NCBI GenBank assembly: GCA_002261195.1 | Contig: MVBO01000120.1 | Location: 1-45,448, forward strand | DNA length: 45,448 bases | Reading direction: 5' to 3' | Source of the DNA: Bifiguratus adelaidae | Lineage: Eukaryota; Mucoromycota; Endogonomycetes; Endogonales | Shown: positions 9,997-21,171 of the stretch, piece by piece | Layout of the letters: each line of letters opens with the position of its first letter | How positions within the stretch are numbered: the first letter of the stretch is position 1 | Notes under the pieces: model-generated | Databases searched by the model: none | Seen by the model: only the letters and a program-made list of their open reading frames with translations | Told to the model about the DNA's origin: nothing | Made by a program: the position numbers and the translations under genes

Positions 9997-11670
9997 ATGG
10001 GATTAACGAGCCTTTACTTTGCAGCTACGGTGGCTGGACTCTGCCAAGTGTACATTGGCTATGATTCGCGTACGTATTCCAAGGCTAATTAGTGTTTAGG
10101 TTCAATATCTTATTTCGGCTCAGAAACATACTCGTCCATCATCATTTTGAATAGTTGGAATATCTGGTGGACGGGATGCGGGTTGGCTCCAGAAACATCA
10201 TATACCTTATCTTCCAATTGCATGGTGAACAATACCATTCTTGGTCTGTTACAAACAGCCTACAATGTCCGTATGTCATCGAATCAGCTGCTTAATTCCA
10301 ATGACCTTTTGCTTACTGGTGATCAACAGCAACCATCATCATTGCGTTCTTTGTCTCTCCCATAATTCAAGATAAATTCGGTCGGCCTCTGCCCATGTCC
10401 CTTGGCTCCTTCTTTATTGTCGTCTCAGCCATCATCATGTCACAGGCACCGTCGGTCCCGGTGTTTTGGTTTGGTCGAGTGTTTATGTAAGTAGATATAG
10501 CAAACATTGTATAGGCATTGACGTAGATGTAGGGGTGCTGGACAAGGCCTTGTCTACGCCGCTCCCACCTACATGAGTGAGATTGCTACCTACAAGATGC
10601 GTGGCCGCGTCGTTGGTATCTGGCAAATCACTTGGGCGTGTGGTGCATTGGTAGCCTCCTTGGTTGCGCTCGGTGCCCAAAACAATCCTTCCTTGAAAGA
10701 CTGGCAATGGCGATTGGTAGTATTGATGCAAGTCGTCATTCCCTCGTTTGTGTGTGTTGCCGTTTGGTTTGTACCTGAATCACCACGTTGGTTGGTTGCA
10801 CACGATAAGGTAGACGAGGCTCATTACGCTCTTACTCGTTTCCGAGCAACAGGCGACGACATTGACGAAGAACATCATGAAATTATCGAAGCTGTACGCT
10901 GGGAGAAGGAAAACACCTCCAAAATTGGTTTCCTCGATCTTTTTAACGACCTCACCTTGTTCCGGCGATTGGTGATTGCTTGCTTCCTCAATTTGTTCAA
11001 TCAAATCTGCGGTAACAATGCCATGAACAATTTCGGTACCTTGGTCTACAAGGCTGCTTTCAACTCTCCCTCGATTGCATTGATCATAGCCTGTATCCAA
11101 GATGTCGTCCAAATTCTCGGATCCCTCATTGCCGTTCTCTGGATCGATCGCATGGGTCGTCGAGCTACGCTATTCTGGGGTGCCATTTGGCAAATGGTCT
11201 GTCTCATCATTGCGGCCTCTATCCCTGTAGGGATCGGCGAGCAGAACCTCGCTCACAACCTCCCAGCCTCGATCTTTGTCACCATCTCCATCTTTTTGTT
11301 CTACATTGGCTTCAGTCCTTCCTGGGGTGCTGCAGTTTGGATTTGGACAGTCGAAGTCTTTCCTCTCAACATCCGTGCTCAAATGGTTGGTATTGCTTCT
11401 CAATTTCAAAACATTGGCTCCCTTGTCTTTGGTACCGCTTTTCCCTCCATGTACGGCAATCTTAGTTTCAAGGCGCTTTACGTTTTTGTCGGTATCAACG
11501 TGATCATGGCGGCTGGTACCTGGGCATTTGTGAAGGAGACCAAGAATATTCCGCTTGAACAGATGGATGAGATCTTTGGAGGTGTCAATCGTGTCAAGGA
11601 TCAGGAAGCTAAGGAGGCTGCTACCGGTGTTCCACCAGAATTTGGTGCCAATGAGAAGGAGGTTGCCTGA
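9997..11670 (+). CDS. Sugar porter (MFS hexose transporter family), paralog 2
   Basis: Second member of the tandem pair. Exons 9997-10069, 10124-10270, 10330-10486 and 10533-11670 give 504 residues. It carries the same motif set: GYDS, KFGRPLP (GRP instead of GRR in loop 2-3), YKMRGRVVG, PESPRWL, QICGNNAMNNFG, DRMGRR and LEQMDEIFGGVNRVKDQEAK. The loop after helix 1 is five residues shorter than in paralog 1, and the C-terminal tail also differs. All three introns sit at the same positions, so the pair arose by duplication of a spliced-structure gene. DNA identity is patchy: near-perfect blocks (for example 11356-11456) alternate with strongly diverged ones. Function is uptake of sugar by family; divergence in the tail and promoter suggests different regulation. 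Confidence 0.92.
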
Positions 11671-11902
11671 GATTAGTTTTTCTATCCGTGGGCTAGTTCA
11701 CCCATTGACAATGAAACACTTATTCATAAGAGTCTTGTACAATAATTATCCCAGGGATGAAGTGCCTTCCATGCTTGTAAACCACAAGTCCAGCATTGCT
11801 TCGAAGATCAAGTTGAGAAGGAGCGCGTGTACAAGAGATTAAGCTATTGACCAAACATACAAATAGGCAAATGGGCATGAGAATGTTGTGTGCCATCCTC
11901 AA

Positions 11903-13601
11903 TTAGTTTTCACGAAAGTGCGAAGCCGTACGAAAGCCTTGGGCATTTCTGCGCTCTTCAATAGCACGCTTCGACATACTCGCCTTTTGAGAGCAGGTAT
12001 CAATGGCGGTATGGTAATCGTAGGAGTCACATTGGCCCTGGAGACAATTGCCTACGCTGTGTCCGGTCGCGTTGCCTTCGATCCATGCACCTTGCAAGAA
12101 ACCAAAGTAAGCCTTGGACATGGCTTCACCGGTGAAGAAGAGGCGATTGAGCAAAGGTGCACGCATGTTGTCATGGTGTTGATTCAATTCACCGACGGGC
12201 CAGTTGGAATACGTGCCACGGTAGAGAGGATCTTTGTGCCAGCGAGGGAAGTAAAAGTCGGTGGGATCGGGGATGTGGTTGCCATAGATAGATCTCAGCA
12301 GCACCATGATTTCATTCTTGACTTCGTCATCAGTCATGGCCCCGACACGAAGCGCTTCGGTATCGGTTACCGTGACAAAGAAGATATTGGTAGAGGTGTT
12401 TTGGGGAAGGAAGCCCGGAGCATTCAAGTTTTGCCAGACACCATAACGACCCCGTACATCAGGATCGGCCCAGAGAGTGTACTGCTCAGAATCCCAAAAT
12501 ATGGTGGGGAAGTTCAAAAAGATCTTTGCATAGGTGGCCATGTCGAATGCATAGATACCTTCGAGCTTCCATTCGGGAAGAGCCGGCTTCCACTTGACAT
12601 CAGTGTGTTGGAGCACACCGACACTGAAAGCAAAAATCGTCAGATCAATTCGTCATTAGAAACCGATCCAGCTACCTGAACGTGCTGATGGCATAGTCTG
12701 CCTCGAACGTGCCCTTGTTAGTCGTAATAGTGACATTGTCTTGGGTCCATTGCACAGTCTTGACCGTTGTGTTGAAGTGTAGACGAGGATCCTTGGCCCC
12801 TCCCTTGAGGAAGGAGTAAGCTTCCTGCTGGAAGATGTATTTGAAGCCACTGCCAAGCGTCATATGAGTCATTCTCGTCTCTGCAGGTTTAACCTCTTTA
12901 CCTACCGAGGATCAAGCACCAGATTGTTACCGGGTGAAAAACCACCTGCAGTGTTGCTCATGGCATTGTACAAGCTGCAAATCTCGGGAGGCTCGGCGGT
13001 CTCAAAGTCAATGTTGTAATACTCGTAAATCTCCTCCACAGGATTCGTTGGCTGCCATCCTAAAATGTGGTAACCGGCGCGAACCGTCAAGTCAGCGCGA
13101 TTTTGCTTTTGACGTTGTGCTAAAGCCTAATCGCGTCAGTCTCCGACATTTGTACCACGCGCATATCAAGCGCAACTTACCCGCGTATTTACCAGCCTCC
13201 GCAAAGTAGTTCTCGTAGGTATTCATCATGGTGGTATCGTTCACCTTTCCGTTCGTGTCATAGGTGACAAGGCTAGAATAATCCTGAGGTATGTTCTTGA
13301 GACCCCATTTCTTTGCCAACTGATAGATCGGATTCTTGCCGAGACCTTGAATCCAGTTACAACCCCTCTCAATCGTCGTATTCGCAAAGTGGTAATCTTG
13401 CGCACGTCCACCGAGCTCGTCACGGGCTTCAATAATCACAAAATCCTCCACACCATAATCCTTCACCAAAGCCTCCGCCGCTGCAACGGCGGACACACCT
13501 CCGCCAAGGATAGCCACCTTGGTCTCTGTGGTTTGCGCATCCACAGCACTCAGACCATAGGCAAGAGCAATCGATGCGATCGTGAAGAGACGCAACTTCA
13601 T
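11903..13601 (-). CDS. Secreted flavin amine oxidase (polyamine oxidase-like)
   Basis: FAD-dependent amine oxidase expected to oxidise polyamines or other amines outside the cell or in the secretory pathway, releasing an aldehyde and hydrogen peroxide. Exons 13601-13181, 13119-12906, 12873-12676 and 12623-11903 give 517 residues. The ATG at 13601 is chosen because a clear signal peptide follows at once (hydrophobic core IASIALAYGLSAVDA). The dinucleotide-binding motif VAILGGGVSAVAAAEAL is next; its third glycine is Ala, as in some relatives. Then come IIEARDELGGRA and the family block GCNWIQGLGKNPIY. The C-terminal FAD-binding part reads LFFTGEAMSKAYFGFLQGAW. The upstream frame is open without an ATG. 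The gene converges on sugar porter 2. The substrate is not determined. Confidence 0.88.
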
Positions 13602-14553
13602 ATTGAAAGGATTGGTCAGGAAGTGCACTAAACGGTGTCCAGCAAGACGAGATCCACCGCTGATAAGCTCAATGCCAGGATCACCGTGTGAGATTCAAAC
13701 CTCTATATTTACAAGCTCAACATGTCGATAGCCCTATCTCGTATTCCACGAGCTTGGATTGTGTTACGACCTATCTCCCCAAGGGATGTTAAATGCCTCA
13801 CTTTCTCACATTCATTCGCGCCTTTGATAGCAGAGAACGCATTTTGGAATTGCCTTAAAAGGTAAAAGAAAAGTGTGCATGTCATGTGATCCAGGGCTCG
13901 TGTCCGAATCCGTGCTTTAGCATTTGACATCCACATTCCCAGTGCTCTCACACGGCTTCTACAGTCACGTACGCTAGCCGGAGTGCATGTCCGATCTAGA
14001 TGAACAGGTAACGCCCCCTCTCGATCCCGATAATTGGTCGACAAAGCAAAAGTATCCCAATACATAAGTTGAATGCGAGCATGGATGATCCATGAATATA
14101 GTCACCTGCGACATGCACTGGTATGTTGCTTGCTTTGCAGCAATGCATGGACATTAACGTAGTAAATGGGTTAGACGAAGGGTTACAACAGACTAGTCGC
14201 TCATCCTTTAGAGATTTGATGACGTAGGCAAAATCCTTTTTTAACAGTGGCAAATTTTTGCCTGAACGCTTCAATTCACCTTTCTTTGTCTTTTTAGCAA
14301 GAATGAATAAAGTGTCAACATTGACTTGTCATTACGTTTCTCTTTTAGTATATACAGGTGGAGCGCGCTTTTTGACACATGATGATACCATATAGAGTCA
14401 AGCACTGACCTCGGTCCACTACTTTTGTGGTGAGATCACGGATGCAAACTTTTGGAACTGATTCGTCAAAAAGTGTTGCTTCTGCTTGTATTAGGGTATG
14501 CTAAGCGATATATCTACATGCGTCGCTATGTACATGATATATACACGATGACA
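13602..14553. other. Intergenic region, no supported gene
   Basis: 950 nt between the amine oxidase start and the WDR59 stop. Minus-strand frames at 13709-14065 and 13996-14274 have no recognisable domain. The stretch presumably holds the amine-oxidase promoter and the WDR59 3' region. Confidence 0.5.
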
Positions 14554-17500
14554 TCAATGTGTATCCGTATCTCCTTGCCAGCCTTCAGCCAGGCAATGAC
14601 ATCCGCATCCGGTTGCGCAAATCTCGTCCACCTGAAACCATTCGCGCAGACAGAGTGTATGGCCGCCATGTTGGCACTGACTGCAAAAGTTGGTAGCGCC
14701 TGTGACCAGCACATGGCATATATTGCAGAGGATTTGTCTGCGGGTACGCCGGCATGATTCGCATTTGCCAACGCCATCTTCCAGGCGTTTACCGCATTCC
14801 GGGCAAGCAATCACAATGTCCAGATAGTCTTCCTTGATGCCAAATAGAGCTTCGACAGGGTCAGATGGTGGTAAAAGACTTGCATTGTCCGATTGGCTGA
14901 CATTGATGCTAGGGGATCGACTGAGCTCTCGTGGACTGGGTGCACCATGGGCAAAGAGCTTCGTTGTCGGTGCTAGTCGCTTCATCGGGTGCGGTTCCTT
15001 CATTTTCGGCGGCTCATAGGCTTGAACGCTGTCCATGAATTTGAGTATTTCTGCACGTAGATCGAAAAGGCCCAGTCGATACAGATAATCTGCATAAGTG
15101 TATCGGAACGCATCGTACTGAGCTGAACGACGTGGATCCAGAAGTGGTATGACTTGCGGACTCCAGAGTATCGAGTCTTCCTCTGGTGCTTCTAGATCGT
15201 AGCACTCGACTTGTAGGTCGTCCATGTTGAGCGTCACCTTTAGTTTGGTTTGCTTCCTGGATAACTGGCCAGGGACATCATCTTCAGGGTTGCCTGTGTC
15301 GCAATGAAATGAAACTCTTGTTTGAGCAGCTTGCGCTGCCTTGGCGTAACTATCTGTTGTACTGCCGCCATAGGGATCAAAGCCAGATGAATCGACAGAG
15401 TATGGCTTTGTATACAAGAAATCTTGAGAATAAGATGTTGGGTCTGCGTTTGAGAGAGACGCCGCCTTGTCCCTTGATGATGACAACGCAAATGCAGCAG
15501 CAGTGGAAATGGGTATGCTACTCAAACGATCCCACAACGGTGAACTGAGGGACCGCAATCCGGGAGTGATTGCTTTAGCGTTCCCCAGGGAATAAGCCTC
15601 TGCGTGGCTGGCATATTGAGGACTAAAATAGTCTATGGGATTCCGTCGCTGTTTTCTCATGAGCATTTCCGAGTTTTGAATCGGCAAAATAGCCTAGGAA
15701 GAGATGTGTCAGTCAGACATTGTCATATTCTGTGCAAGTGATGCAATTGTATTTTACCTCCTGAACAGCTGCTTGCTCCGCAGGGAAAACCTCATGAAAG
15801 ACGCATGATAAAATGGCGAGCGTCTGTACATCTAATAATCGTGTGAAATGCTGCATGCTGCTCATTTTGAGTCCCATCGAACATTTGTCCTAGTCAATCA
15901 CCACTTACATGCTGTCGACAAGCTTCCTGCCGAGCGGATGCGCACCCCAATTCACACGTAAAGATGTTCGTAGCATGCTCTTGGAAACGGCACCAAACAA
16001 GGTTGCGGCACGAAGACCTTTATCGTGTTGCTCGCTTCCCGGTAAAATCTCGCGAACAATCTCCGCAGCAAGGAGCCAGACATAACTCATGTCGTGACGC
16101 CCATGTTTCTTCGCAACGTTGGCGTTGTGAAGGCAGACTTTGTACGCACTTTGTCCAGTGATCCTTAGAGATGATTAGTCAATTGTTTGATCGCCGGGTA
16201 CGACATCCTTACTTGTATTCTGCAGCCAAGGAAGGCTGGAATGGCATCAAATGCGACATGTCTTGCATCCCTATCGGGCGGCTGTCTGGTGACAAGCGAC
16301 CCTGATAGATGGACAAGGGAGCATTGGCCCATCCAGCTCGTCGACGAGTCGAGTTCTGATGAAGGACTGCATGAGAATAACCTACCTTGACGCCAAAGAC
16401 CTACCTGTCGTCTGAAATACATGATAGAGGTTATGTCCGAAACATCTTCCTGCTCTTCCATATCGTCTTCATCATACGACCCATAGCCACCTTCTTCACG
16501 AGCGCGGGCAGTGTATACAGCATCTCTAAAATCAGCGAATTGACTGTAAGACTGGGGATGCTGAAAGAGCTCCAAGGCATCAGTTGAGACCGATCGGACC
16601 AAAGACCACCGCTGCGGCGATGATTGGATCACAGACGGCGGCCTGGATGGAGAGGAGTGTGGTTTGATTTGTAGTGAAGAGAAAAAGTAAACCAGTTGCC
16701 CTGTGCGGAGAATGAACAACGCTGATGAAGATTGCACCAAATAGCCTGTCTTACCTGTACTAGAAAATGTAGCACCGCAAAGACGCGGGAACGGCACAGA
16801 GTGTGTTTTGTTCTCCAACAGACTCATGTCTACTAATGCCTTGTCCGTGTCACTACCGAAGCTTTGGCGATTTCCAAGAAGGCCCCCATTAAACATGAGA
16901 GGAGAGCCAACAAATGTATCTTCATCCGAATCAGCGCTGGCCTTCGCGAGCCCAAAAGCAAGCGGATCATTGGACCAAGATGCAAACGGAGTGGAGGGAG
17001 CTCCAGGCACATTCAATGCTGGCGTAGAAACACCATCTTCGTGTTTTTCGCTGTCATCGTAAACCGATTCGCCGAGAAGAAATTTGATGGCCGGCTCCAA
17101 GCTCGACTTTTTCTGCGAAGCGTTATTGGACGCGAGCAAATTCAGGTCTCGAGTCATATGTGCTCTAGTGTACATGGAGAGCATCGTATTCTTTTGAATG
17201 TAGAATGTAGCCTGGCCATTGGTCGGATATTCGGGGGCAAAAGCAACGGTGATTCGCATAAAAGCATACCCTGAATCCGGCCCATTACTTTGCAAAGACA
17301 TTGTACAAGTGCGTGCGGCGAGATCAACCTAGCATACTATTAGCTACTTGACTGGCACTGGTCCACGAACGTGACTTACATGCTCGAACTTGACGGTGCC
17401 ATCATATTTTTTGATCATGTACGTAATCTCCTCTGCTAGATTGGTGAACGATTGCTCAGTCTCACCATACTTGTCGTCTTCCATAGATAAACCCATCGGC

Positions 17501-19521
17501 GTGACGGTATTGACATTTTGCATCCAAAGCAAGGTGCTCATGTTCCAATGTTGTTGGTTTTGCACAGTGATCCCGGTGTCTAAGAACTGCTGCCCAACGC
17601 CCAACCTATTTTGCTGGAGTGACGCAAGTGTGGGCACCAACGGGTCACTGAGAACGCGAATGGTGGATGGCATTTGAGTAGGCTTTTTGGGAATAACCTC
17701 GGGATCTCGAAAAGAGAATGTAGCCGCCGGTGTAGTTTTCTGATTTGTCGTTTCGCTTGACACTCGAAGATAGGGCTTAGCTTGGCCAGGTTGCTGCTTG
17801 ACTGCCTTCATCATGTCTTGGTCAATTGGCCACAGTCGCAGATACTGATCCTTAGCCCAGCTGACCAGCTGAAACTCGGTTCCTTCGGTACTGCTATCTC
17901 GAGCTCGCCACACAAACTCCTTGACAGCATCAGTATGTCCGGTGAAAGTGTGCACAGGCTTATCTGACTCATCCGGGTTCCATAGTGAAAGCGTAGTCTC
18001 CAAACGTTGCGGCATCGTAAGGATACCATTGCCAAAAGGCGTGTGACGAGCGCGCCAAACGGGTGATTTCGTCTCGATCGTCTTTGTGCAGTCGTTAGGC
18101 TCATGAATGTTCCAAAATTTCACGAGACGATCAAGGCTGCAGCTGACAATCTCATAATCGTTGGTCCTACTCCAATCAATGCCGTAAATTTTAGTGTCGT
18201 GAGCCGCTATACTGACGACCGGACTTGAGCCCTTGCGGGTATCCCAAATCAGGATGTTTCGATCGTGCGAAGACGCCAAGAGGAAGTCGTTCTTGCGATT
18301 GAACTTGACCTGAGTAGCTCCTCCACCCCACGGACAAAAAGCGTGCGTGGGCTGTCTTCGGCTTTCGCCATTTCCATTCACGAAGTCGGACATGTTTCCA
18401 TTTCTGGTGTTGTCGATTCCAATGGCCGGTGTATTTGTTCGCAAATCCCAAAGGTAGACATAGGAGTCAATGCTACAGGTCGCCAATATGTCTTGATGAT
18501 GCAGTGACCAATTGATATCAGAGATGGCACGTGTGTGCGCATGAAGTATATGTTCAATAGGCTGGCTTTGTGCATTTCTGAGATTCCAAACCAACCCTTT
18601 CTGATTAGACTACAGACACCAGTTAGTGTGTTACGCAGCTACTCTACACCTACTTACAGTACTGGCTACCCATTCTTGTCGCGCGACATGTGGATTCCAT
18701 TGAACATCGGCCACCTCCCAATTGGATAAATGCCGAATGAACCTCGGAGGCTCATACGGATTCTCCAGATCGATAATGAACAACCCTTTCCGTCTACAAA
18801 ACGGCGGATCAGCAACTGTAAAGGTCTTGCCATCATCTACTTACGCTGCCAAAACAATGTCTCGGGATGTAGGGCTTATACTCATGTTGCCGACGGGCTG
18901 GGGTATATGGATTTTCATTGTCTTGTAAAAGGCGTCACTGCCAGAGTGAGAAAGTGAGCTTTTTGCGGCCACATGAGTAGTGAAATTGTTGGTGAAGCTA
19001 CGGGTGGAGTCTGACTCGGTGCCTTGTTCCTTGTCGATGCCTGAATCATCAATAGTAATACTGGCATCTAGATTGGGGGGAAGAAAAGCATGCCGGCCAT
19101 CCACCGTTGTACGGAGCGAGTCAAACGACGTTCTGGATGGTGGCGATGTAGCAGAGAAGTCGCTGGATGCATACAATGGCGAGAGGTCACGTTCAAGAGC
19201 TCTATGCGCAGCTTTCCCTTGACGCGACCGCTCTAGAGTCGGGGAGATGTCCGAGCTCTTGTAATCAACGCTGTGGACCGACCTTCGACTCTTTACAGAC
19301 GCTGGAGACGGTGAACGAGAGCGACTTGTGTATCGTTTGAGTTCCGGAAAGTTGTCTTCCGACTGCGTTGTCGTAATGAGAGGCGGGGTACGTGAGAGAA
19401 CGTCGTCTGTTATATCAAAACGTCGACGAGGAGTACGAACAGTAGAGTCCACGTTTATCTCCGTTGCTTCAGCTGTTTCCTCAACGTGAGCCATAGACGG
19501 CTCACTAGCCTCCTCGTCCAT
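14554..19521 (-). CDS. WDR59: WDR59 / Mtc5 subunit of the SEA (GATOR2) complex
   Basis: Vacuole/lysosome-associated scaffold subunit that links amino-acid status to TORC1 through GATOR2 (SEACAT in yeast). Nine exons (19521-18845, 18793-18658, 18609-17380, 17328-16755, 16700-16405, 16355-16213, 16163-15909, 15857-15758, 15693-14554) give 1516 residues. Order of parts: a Ser-rich disordered N-terminus of about 200 residues; a WD40 propeller (for example SDINWSLHHQDILATCSID and IYGIDWSRTNDYEIVSCSLD, about 225-560); an RWD domain near 680-790 (ITVAFAPEYPTNGQATFYIQ); a helical middle; and a C-terminal zinc module. That module has CPECGKRL, CESC, CNICH, CSQCQHGGH and the characteristic EICATGCGCHCL. 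The terminal Cys/His pattern is diagnostic for WDR59. Exon 8's start is the least certain junction. Confidence 0.92.
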
Positions 19522-19564
19522 GAAAGGGCTTCACACCAAAAGACAATCCTCCCTTTATATTCCA
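19522..19564. promoter_or_regulatory. 43-nt divergent gap between WDR59 and BET2
   Basis: Only 43 nt separate the two start codons, so both promoters must lie inside, or overlap, the transcribed part of the partner gene. No TATA-like element fits within it. Confidence 0.55.
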
Positions 19565-20852
19565 ATGGCTGCAAGCACGGAGACTTTACTCGTGGACTTG
19601 CACGTCAAGTACATTCAGTCACTGGACACGGTATGTAGAGTAACGTGCTATTGAGATGGCGCACTGACGGAGACCCGATTGTCTCTAGCGAAAGGACGAT
19701 TTGGAATACTGGTTAACAGAACATTTGCGACTCAATGGCGTCTACTGGGGTCTAACAGCCCTGGACCTCATGCACCATATAGACGCACTAGATAGAGAAG
19801 AAGTGATTGCCTACGTCAAGGGCTGTCAACATTCCAACGGTAAGCTGCTTGCTTGTCGACGCCATAAAATAATGCAATGTATGTATAGGTGGTTTTGGTG
19901 GACATACTGGACATGATCCACATATGATATATACCCTTTCTGCAGTGCAAATACTCATCACGGAGGATGCAATTGCCGAGATTGATACGCAGCAGGTTGT
20001 AGACTGTAAGTCATGCCTGAACATGAAGACATATTCAAATTTCCAACGCGTCCTAGATGTACTGAGCTTACAGAACGAGGATGGATCATTCAGAGGGGAT
20101 GAATGGGGCGAGGTGGATACGAGGTTTGTTTATATGGCACTATCGACGTTGTCTCTGCTCAATCGCCTGGACGCGATCGATTTGGACAAACCTGTCGCCT
20201 GGTTACGTAAATGTCAAAATTACGACGGAGGCTTTGGCAGTGTTCCGGGCGCTGAAAGCCATGCCGGACAGAGTGAGTAAATGAATGCGGATCGTAAGAA
20301 GGAAAACTCAGAGGTCGTGCAGTTTTCTGTTGTGTGGCAGCTTTGACCATTGCCGGAGCAATGCATCACATTGACTCTGATATGCTCGGATGGTGGCTAT
20401 GCGAACGGCAATTACCTAATGGAGGTCTCAACGGACGACCGGAGAAGCTCGAAGATGCAAGTACATTACTGTGGGTGTGCAATTTGTCTCATGGGGCTTA
20501 TATAGGTCTGCTACTCCTTTTGGGTCCTCTCGGCATTGGCAATGATCGGCAAGCTGCACTGGATTAATCGAGACAAGCTCATAGAGTTTATTCTTGGAGC
20601 TCAGGTACGGACGACATGACTAAACCTATTTTCGAGCCTTACCCTAATTCGATCCAGGATCCTGAAAATGGAGGTATATCGGATCGACGCGGAGACATGG
20701 TCGATGTGTTTCACACCCTCTTCGGCATTGCCGGACTGTCTCTGTTAGGATTTCCAGGTCTCAAACTAGTCAACCCAGTATACTGTCTCTCCCAAGATGT
20801 CATGAAACGGCTGCCATGGGCTGTGCCCTATCATGAGCCTCCAAAGCCATAA
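19565..20852 (+). CDS. BET2: Rab geranylgeranyltransferase beta subunit
   Basis: Catalytic beta subunit of type II geranylgeranyltransferase, which with the alpha subunit (Bet4) and Rab escort protein attaches geranylgeranyl groups to C-terminal cysteines of Rab GTPases. Exons 19565-19630, 19689-19839, 19889-20005, 20057-20272, 20323-20456, 20506-20604 and 20658-20852 give 325 residues, the family's usual length. Prenyltransferase repeats are visible ([51 protein letters not shown]). Zinc ligands are expected at the Asp and Cys of LEDVC and at the His of [11 protein letters not shown]. Intron 5 (20457-20505) begins GCAAGT rather than GT and falls exactly between the codon for the zinc-binding Asp and the Val-Cys codons. 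Every other intron is GT-AG. Confidence 0.95.
20457..20505 (+). other. GC-AG intron in BET2
   Basis: Forty-nine nt, donor GCAAGT, acceptor TATAG. Only this junction restores the conserved LEDVCYSFW reading; the nearest GT donor (20461) gives the wrong phase. Confidence 0.85.
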
Positions 20853-21171
20853 TTTGGCCTACAAAAACATTCCCTCCGTAGATGCTGTTGCTTAGACACG
20901 GCAAGTCGATATGATTTGACTTCTGCCTTATGTATAGGATGGAAAGCGGGATCAATCAGCGCATCGGATAAACAAATCACCACCCACCCACTCTAATGTA
21001 ACCAAAGCCATTCATCTATCAATACACTTGTTATATTTAGAGGGAGGAAATTCTCATGCCTTTCCGCGTGTTGCTTGCTTTCTGTTAGAGACGGCTTGGC
21101 TGGACGTCCTTATCGGTTGGCTTTCTGACGCAGGTTTGGACACCCGAGTGCACAGAATCGCTGATTCCAGC
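20853..21171. other. Intergenic, kelch-gene promoter region
   Basis: No supported gene in 319 nt. The frame of the kelch gene is open upstream to about 21028 but has no ATG before 21172. Confidence 0.45.

Noticed and set aside
7372-11670. Duplicated sugar porters as an assembly artefact
   Set aside because: Introns, flanks, tail and most of the coding sequence differ, so these are two real genes rather than one region assembled twice.
13709-14274. Minus-strand frames upstream of the amine oxidase
   Set aside because: No domain; the longer-looking one at 13996-14274 has no ATG at its start. Treated as intergenic.
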